Part shown: positions 59,071-64,000 of the stretch, piece by piece
How the letters are laid out: the number at the start of each line of letters is the position of its first letter
How positions within the stretch are numbered: position 1 is the first letter of the stretch
Assembly: GCA_963277665.1 (NCBI GenBank)
Contig: OY728153.1
Coordinates: 272,774,250 to 272,838,249 of the forward strand
Origin: Viscum album
Taxonomy: Eukaryota > Streptophyta > Magnoliopsida > Santalales > Viscaceae
Direction of reading: 5' to 3'
Length of the DNA stretch: 64,000 nt
Program-made: the position numbers and the translations under genes
Notes under the pieces: generated by a model
The model's database searches: none
What the model was told of the DNA's origin: nothing
The model's input: the letters and a program-made list of their open reading frames with translations, nothing else

Positions 59071-59559
59071 ATATTCTTGGAGAGACTCCTTCATGTGGAT
59101 ATTCCTCTATATTTTCACATTATTAATGAATGAACTTTCCTCAACCTTCCATATTGTTTTCCAATCTCTCTCCCAACCATGATAGTCATTTCATTTTATT
59201 GCTATGATATTATATGGATCATCAATGATACCCATACCTTGTATAAAATCAACTAAATGAATTGAATGTTGAAATCTAAATAGATTATTCTTGATAAATA
59301 CTCATGAATGCCCACCAAAAATAGATTATTTAGTAGTAATATTTTCTAGCTATCTTGAGATCATCTGATTTGTATAATTATTGCTTAATTATATTATATA
59401 TATCCTATAGGGAGGATGCTCTCATTTTTTCCAATGTCGATAGTCTTTGTGAGAATTTCTTGATTTTTACTAAGTCAATGTGATGGGCCTTATAATCTCT
59501 TGCAGGCTGAATCATTATTCTGAATTAGTTTAGCGAATTTTTTATTAGGCTGAATATTT
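59071..59559. other. Unassigned AT-rich spacer
   Basis: No coding similarity. It leads into the 38-bp minisatellite, whose first weak copies may begin around 59520. Confidence 0.35.
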
Positions 59560-60000
59560 CTTTAATTTAGGGTCCTCTAGATCAGATCCAACATTTCTCT
59601 ATTTTAGGGTATTTTAGCTCATTCATTTTATAACTTTAGTATATAGTCTTTTAGAATAGACCAGATAATGTTGTAGTATAGTGTCTTTTAGCTCAGACCT
59701 AATATTGATTTAGTTTAGGGTCTTTTAGGTTCGGCCTTCTATTTCATTATTTTATGGTCTTTTAGCTCAGACCTGATATTGTTGTAGTTTTAGGGTCTTT
59801 TATCTCCAACCTTATATTGTTGTATTTTAGGTATTTTTATCCCAGATCTTATATTTCTTTAGTTTATTGTCTTTTAGATTGGACCTTCTATTTCTTGATT
59901 TTATGGTATATTATCTCAGACCTTTTATTCATTTAGTTTATGGTTTTTATCTCAGACCTAATATTTCTTTTGTTTAGGTTTTTTTAGCTCAGACCTGATC
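59560..60000 (+). repeat. 38-bp minisatellite, about 12 copies
   Basis: A unit close to TTTAGGGTCTTTTAGCTCAG followed by ACCTGATATTTCTTTAG recurs with a period near 38 bp. For example, the GGTCT words at 59718, 59756 and 59793 are 37-38 bp apart. About 12 copies can be counted from 59568 to 59997, with more decay at the left. The array ends abruptly at the start of the 2.8-kb inverted repeat. Confidence 0.85.
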
Positions 60001-60009
60001 AATGACCGT

Positions 60010-60905
60010 AGGATATGGTTCATACCTATAAAAGTTTTTTTTATCAAAACTATGTACCCTTCTAAAATGATTAACAAGCTTCACTCCCCTATAGGGGATT
60101 CCTGTGGAAGTTTAAAGATTAGTTGAATTCCCACACTAGTAGAATCACCTAAGATCCTCCATGTATTTGTGTATAGTTTGTCCAGAAATCCCACATTGAA
60201 TATAGGTTAATGTATTATTCTCTAAAGAAACCACTACTGCAAAACATGATGACTACTGTGTATCCATGCCACCACCCCAAAGAGATTTATCCCGCATTCT
60301 CTTCTAGATAGAGGAAAAGGTTTCACTACCCCATGCTACAAAAGGAACACCACTGAGTCATGTATTCATACATAAGTCCACCTGAACTATAACAATTTCA
60401 TCAAAAAAAATCAACATAATTAAATAGGAAAATAAAAAAAATAATTGACTTTATCTTGAGGAGTATCCCCATTTTAAAGCTTATATCCTGTGTATAGTCA
60501 ATTTTTATGACCTCCAGAGACAACTGAACTAACATGAAAAGAATATGTAGTATGTTTCATCATTTATTAGTCTTCCTACTACATAGTAAAAAATTCATTG
60601 GCCTTCACCACCCTTACTTTTTTATGATAAGATTGCTGATTGAATACCCTATAGAAAGTAATTAAGGGGATATCATCTTGGAACATCTCTTGCACTATGT
60701 ATTCACACCACTTCCTACAAATCCTTCCAACATGTAAATAGATAATCTAATTTTATTGGTCATATGGGTCTTCACGAAATGAAAGATATAGTTGATCCTT
60801 TCAATCTACTCCTAAAGATCCTAGATTCCATTTTAAATATAGAAAATAGGTGTAATCTACTTGGTAGACTTCAGATCATGTTCCATTATTTATGACATTT
60901 TTTCT
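60010..60905 (-). pseudogene. Gypsy gag relic, left arm of the inverted repeat
   Basis: Read on the minus strand, this carries the same gag segment as 61913-62790: LRLSIYMLEGFVGSG-like wording near 60730, a later GGVVAWI-like stretch near 60270, and the CGISGQTIHKY knuckle-like region near 60180. Parts of the frame differ through indels. It is more decayed than the right arm and has several stops. It faces away from the right-arm gag, with both 5' ends towards the centre. Confidence 0.7.
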
Positions 60906-61912
60906 CCACCCTCTTGGGCCAAGGATTAGATAGTCTATATATTCAATTCAACCATATCATGGTCAACTATAGGGTTTTCCTTTATAGTGTTATCCATTAC
61001 TCCATCTACTCAACTATAGGAGGACCTTCCATGAGGAATTATCTATAAATAAAAGGGCATAAAAAACATTTAATACATAATTAAGTCCCAGTAAATATTA
61101 ATTAAATCATTATAAAACCATTTTATAAGCTTTAAACAACTGAAATTAACATGAAAATCAATTACAAACAAAAAAATAGTGAAACTATTTAAATTTTAAA
61201 CTCCTCGTCATTATTCATGGTTTGAATGCATGGTTTGGAAAACCATGAAATGTGATACTAGAAGTATTTAAGAACATGCCTCATGGTTTCCACATGATTT
61301 TTAATCCTTGATTTTCCATACATTATGGGGAACCATGTAAATATATTTATCTCAATTTTGATGTTTTATTATGGGATTTGGTGAGTTTCCATAATGGTTA
61401 CGAGTTTTCGGGTAAGACTAGGAGTTATTCGGAAATTTTTTGTTTTTGTGTTATTCAAGGAGGAAAAATAAAAGCACAAGGTTATGGTTAATTTCCTAAA
61501 AAACATGTGGGAATCATGAGGCTTGTTCTTCAATCCTTTTAGGGTCACTTTTCACGGTTTTCCAAACCATGCATCCAAACTATTCCCAATGATGAAAAGT
61601 TTACAATTTTTATTTTTTCACTCCTTTTTTGATTGGAATTTATTTTCATGTTTATTTCAGTTGTTAGAAATATATTAAAGGGATTTATAATGACTAAATT
61701 AATATTTACTTGTATTTAATTGTGTATTAAATGTGATTTATGTCTTTTTATTTATATATAATTCCTCGTGGAAGGACCTCCTATAGTATAATAGATGAAG
61801 CTGTGGATAATACTATAGACGAAACCCTTTAGTTGACAATGATATAATGGAATTAATTATCTATAATATCCAATACTTGTCTCAAGAGGGTGGAGGAAAT
61901 AATTCATGAATA

Positions 61913-62790
61913 ATGGAATATGCTCAGAAGTCTACTAATTATAATCGACCTGTTTTCTATAGTGAAAATGGTATCTGTGATCTTGAGGAGTATGTTGAAA
62001 GGATTAATTGTATCTTCCATTTTTTTAAGACCCCAAAAACCTATATAATTAGATTCTACACTTACATATTGGAAGGACATGGTAGGAAGTGGTGTGTGTC
62101 CATATTTCAAGCCTTGTTTCATGACATTATCCCTTGGACAACATTCTATAAGGTATTCAATAAGCAGTCCTATCATAAAACATTAAGCATGGTGAAGGAC
62201 CATGAATTTTTTACCATATAGTTTGGAGATATTCGATGATGAAACATACAACATATTTTTTTGGGTTTGTTCATTTGTCTCTTAATGTCATAAAAATGAC
62301 TATATACAAGATAGACACTTTAAAATGTTGTTAAAGCTCAAGATAACGTCAATTATTATTCTTATTTTCCAATTTAATTATGTGGAATTTGTGGATAAAG
62401 TGGTTATAGTGGAGGTGGACTTATAAGGGAATACATGACTCAGTGGTGTTCCTTTAGTAGCATGGGCTATCCAATGTTCTTACTCTATCTAGAAGAGGAT
62501 GTGGGATAAATCTCTTTGGGGTGGTGGAATGGGTACTCAGTAGTCATCAGGTTTTTCACTAGTGGTTTATTCAGTTCCTAATACATTAACTTATATTCAA
62601 TGTGGGATGTCCGATCAAACTATACCCAAATACCTAGAGGATCTTAGGTCATGCCACTAGTGTGGGCATTCAACGCATCTTCAAACTTCTATAGGAATCC
62701 CCTATAGGGTAGTGGAGTTGGTTCTTCATTTTATAAGGGTACATAGGTTTGATCCAAAAACTTCCATAGGTATGAGTATCTATATTAGGG
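61913..62790 (+). pseudogene. Gypsy gag relic, right arm of the inverted repeat
   Basis: An open stretch at 61913-62221 reads RPVFYSENGICDLEEYVERI, IFHFFKTPKTYIIRFYTYIL, EGHGRKW and FYKVFNKQSYHK. This matches the plant gypsy gag core (F-G...A-EW...KV-L-TY-L-G-A--WW...F---F---Y). Further on, TYIQCGMSDQTIPKYLED (about 62592-62645) and then CGHSTHLQTS resemble a damaged zinc-knuckle pair. No primer site or LTR precedes it; instead the sequence runs into the palindrome centre. No protease or RT follows. Confidence 0.72.
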
Positions 62791-62793
62791 GAA

Positions 62794-63275
62794 AGGGTAT
62801 TCTCATATAATGGAATTACTTGGGTTTACCCCTAGTATTACTCTCAAACCCTTATATCTAGAATTCATAAGTATTTGTTATGAGTTGGCTCAACCAATTA
62901 GGTCATGGATTCCCTACTCTCTCCTCATATCCTTTTATTATACTCTCAACATTATGATTCCCTATTTGGAGAACTAAGACACATGACATACTGATGTACT
63001 ACATGGACACTAGAGAACTAAGACACAGGTCCATGCGGGAGCATGTATATTTGTGCATACGATTGTATTATGTATGAGTATATATACATTATGGAAGGGA
63101 TACATATACATTTATAACTTTTCTAAAGTAGTTATAGTCACTATGGAATCCCATGAGGAACCTGGTTGGACATAGTTGTTAATTTATGCATTTTACATCA
63201 CAGATGATTATTATACCTACACACTATTACCTTCATATTCACATGCTATATTTATTTAGACACCATTGGTGGTGG
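62794..63275. other. Unassigned DNA between the palindrome and the right LTR
   Basis: Includes a purine/pyrimidine-mixed stretch with repeated ACACATG and GTATATATAC words (63000-63110). It may be the U3 part of the LTR to the right, but no LTR start (TGTAAC-type) was found. Confidence 0.35.
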
Positions 63276-63824
63276 CCTACTGAGTATATATCACACCCTC
63301 TTCATGCCGCCAATTGGTACCTAGACAGGATTGATGGATGCAGGTAGGGACATGGGAAAGTCCCTAGTTTTTTATGCTTGACTAATTATAGTGTAGGAGC
63401 ATGGGAGAACAGGATGATCTATGGATCATGATGGTATATGGAGATAATATTTTAGTTTTTGTGGTTCTTTTAATATACTTTTATGTATCGTTTTCTTATT
63501 TCCTTGTTTTCTTTATCCCTTTTTATTTAGATATATGACCTTAATTCATTTTTTTATATAGTTCCACGGTTGGCTTGTATATTTTTATAATTTGTATAAT
63601 TTAATTTTTCTTCTCCTATTTTTCATTATTACACTTCAATTGTTTATTTTTTCTTTCATTATACCATTATGTTACACTGATCATGAGGGTATAGTCTCCC
63701 CAACATACCATTATAGAACCTCACTACTAATTGGAATCCTCTCTCATTTGGGTAGGTGCTCTTGAGGTCATCTGACTGAACTGGTTCAATTAATTATAAG
63801 TTAAATGGGTCTGGGATGGTATTA
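63276..63824 (+). repeat. 3' part of a plus-strand gypsy-type LTR (element F)
   Basis: CCTACTGAGTATATATCACACCC at 63276-63298 is the LTR block shared with elements A, E and the LTR at 14890. The probable LTR end GGGATGGTATTA at 63824 lies about 550 bp further, the same distance as in element A, and directly precedes a primer site. The left border is not identified. The element's coding part would lie beyond the window. Confidence 0.5.
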
Positions 63825-63826
63825 AT

Positions 63827-63838
63827 TGGTATCACATC
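63827..63838 (+). promoter_or_regulatory. Primer-binding site of element F
   Basis: TGGTATCACATC, preceded by AATT (first base T at 63827), keeps the TGGTATCA core of the tRNA-Met primer site and follows a plausible LTR end. The last bases differ from the consensus GAGC. The remaining 160 bp to the window end show no coding similarity; GTTGTTACA at 63991-63999 also resembles an LTR end and is an alternative. Confidence 0.45.
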
Positions 63839-64000
63839 TTTAATTTCATTTTTTTCTAATTGTTTATATTATTAAATAGGATATCAGGATGTATTAGTAT
63901 TTGGTAACGATCCTATGCTTGGGAGTACGTAACCCATGTGTGGGAGAAAAGACAAAATTTCTTGGAAGGGATATGATGTTCTAGATTATGGTTGTTACAG

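Larger units (their letters stand above)
60005..62793. repeat. 2.8-kb inverted repeat (imperfect palindrome) centred near 61399
   Basis: The left arm (60005-61305) is the reverse complement of the right arm (61493-62793), with a ~187-bp centre. Matched points: CACTG at 60351 pairs with CAGTG ending 62445; CAACTG at 61137 pairs with CAGTTG ending 61663. Both coordinate sums are close to 122,798. Matching sequence runs through gag, the leader and a central block containing GCATGGTTTGGAAAACC (about 61227 and, inverted, about 61557). By eye the arms are roughly three-quarters identical. It could arise by head-to-head insertion, inverted duplication or a foldback-type element. Confidence 0.85.

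Noticed and set aside
59560..60000. A CRISPR array
   Set aside because: The repeats are contiguous and degenerate without unique spacers, and the sequence is clearly plant nuclear DNA.
61180..61620. A MITE with ~70-bp terminal inverted repeats around GCATGGTTTGGAAAACC
   Set aside because: The inverted match continues outward through the leader and gag on both sides, so it is the centre of the 2.8-kb palindrome, not a separate small element.

Overview
This window is repeat-rich nuclear DNA from a flowering (or at least seed) plant with a large genome. It is strongly AT-rich, CpG-poor and has no intact host gene. Almost everything recognisable is decayed transposable-element sequence: Ty3/gypsy elements with chromovirus (Tekay/Del-like) features, several Ty1/copia elements, one CACTA (En/Spm) transposase relic, a tRNA-derived SINE and several minisatellite-like arrays. 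The species cannot be named from the sequence. All family calls come from reading degenerate translations by eye; no database search was run.

Layout. 1-7239: minus-strand gypsy element A cut by the window start (integrase, RNase H, RT, protease, gag, a leader with an unusual palindrome array, primer-binding site, 5' LTR). 7540-9010: very AT-rich repeat interrupted by a SINE (8189-8482). 9035-9261: possible CACTA terminus. About 11877-14890: minus-strand gypsy-type LTR lying directly against a CACTA TNP2 transposase relic (14891-17110). 20450-21230: degenerate ~175-bp repeats. 21568-31738: full-length Ty1/copia element B with both LTRs and a TAAAG target duplication. 33310-34520: minus-strand copia RT/RNase H relic C. 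35377-41230: plus-strand copia D (LTR, primer site, gag, integrase, start of RT), with foreign sequence in its leader. 42583-53451: full-length gypsy element E with both LTRs, GCCTT target duplication, primer site and polypurine tract. It sits inside an older repeat family (41932-53760). 53761-59070: poorly recognised repeats ending in an ORF relic that resembles plant-mobile-domain proteins. 59560-60000: a 38-bp minisatellite. 60005-62793: a 2.8-kb inverted repeat made of two head-to-head gypsy gag segments. 63276-64000: a further gypsy LTR and primer site running off the window.

How the parts relate. No gene set works together here. The logic is nested insertion and decay: E split an older repeat, B split an older sequence, and an LTR abuts the CACTA transposase. 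Element E keeps one pol reading frame for about 3.5 kb, broken mainly by stop codons. Many of these stops can be explained by C-to-T or G-to-A change, as expected for long-methylated plant transposons. The least ordinary structures are the 2.8-kb gag palindrome beside the minisatellite, the recurrent ACACGGCGTGT-like palindrome arrays, and the 60-bp tandem repeat inside the element A LTR.
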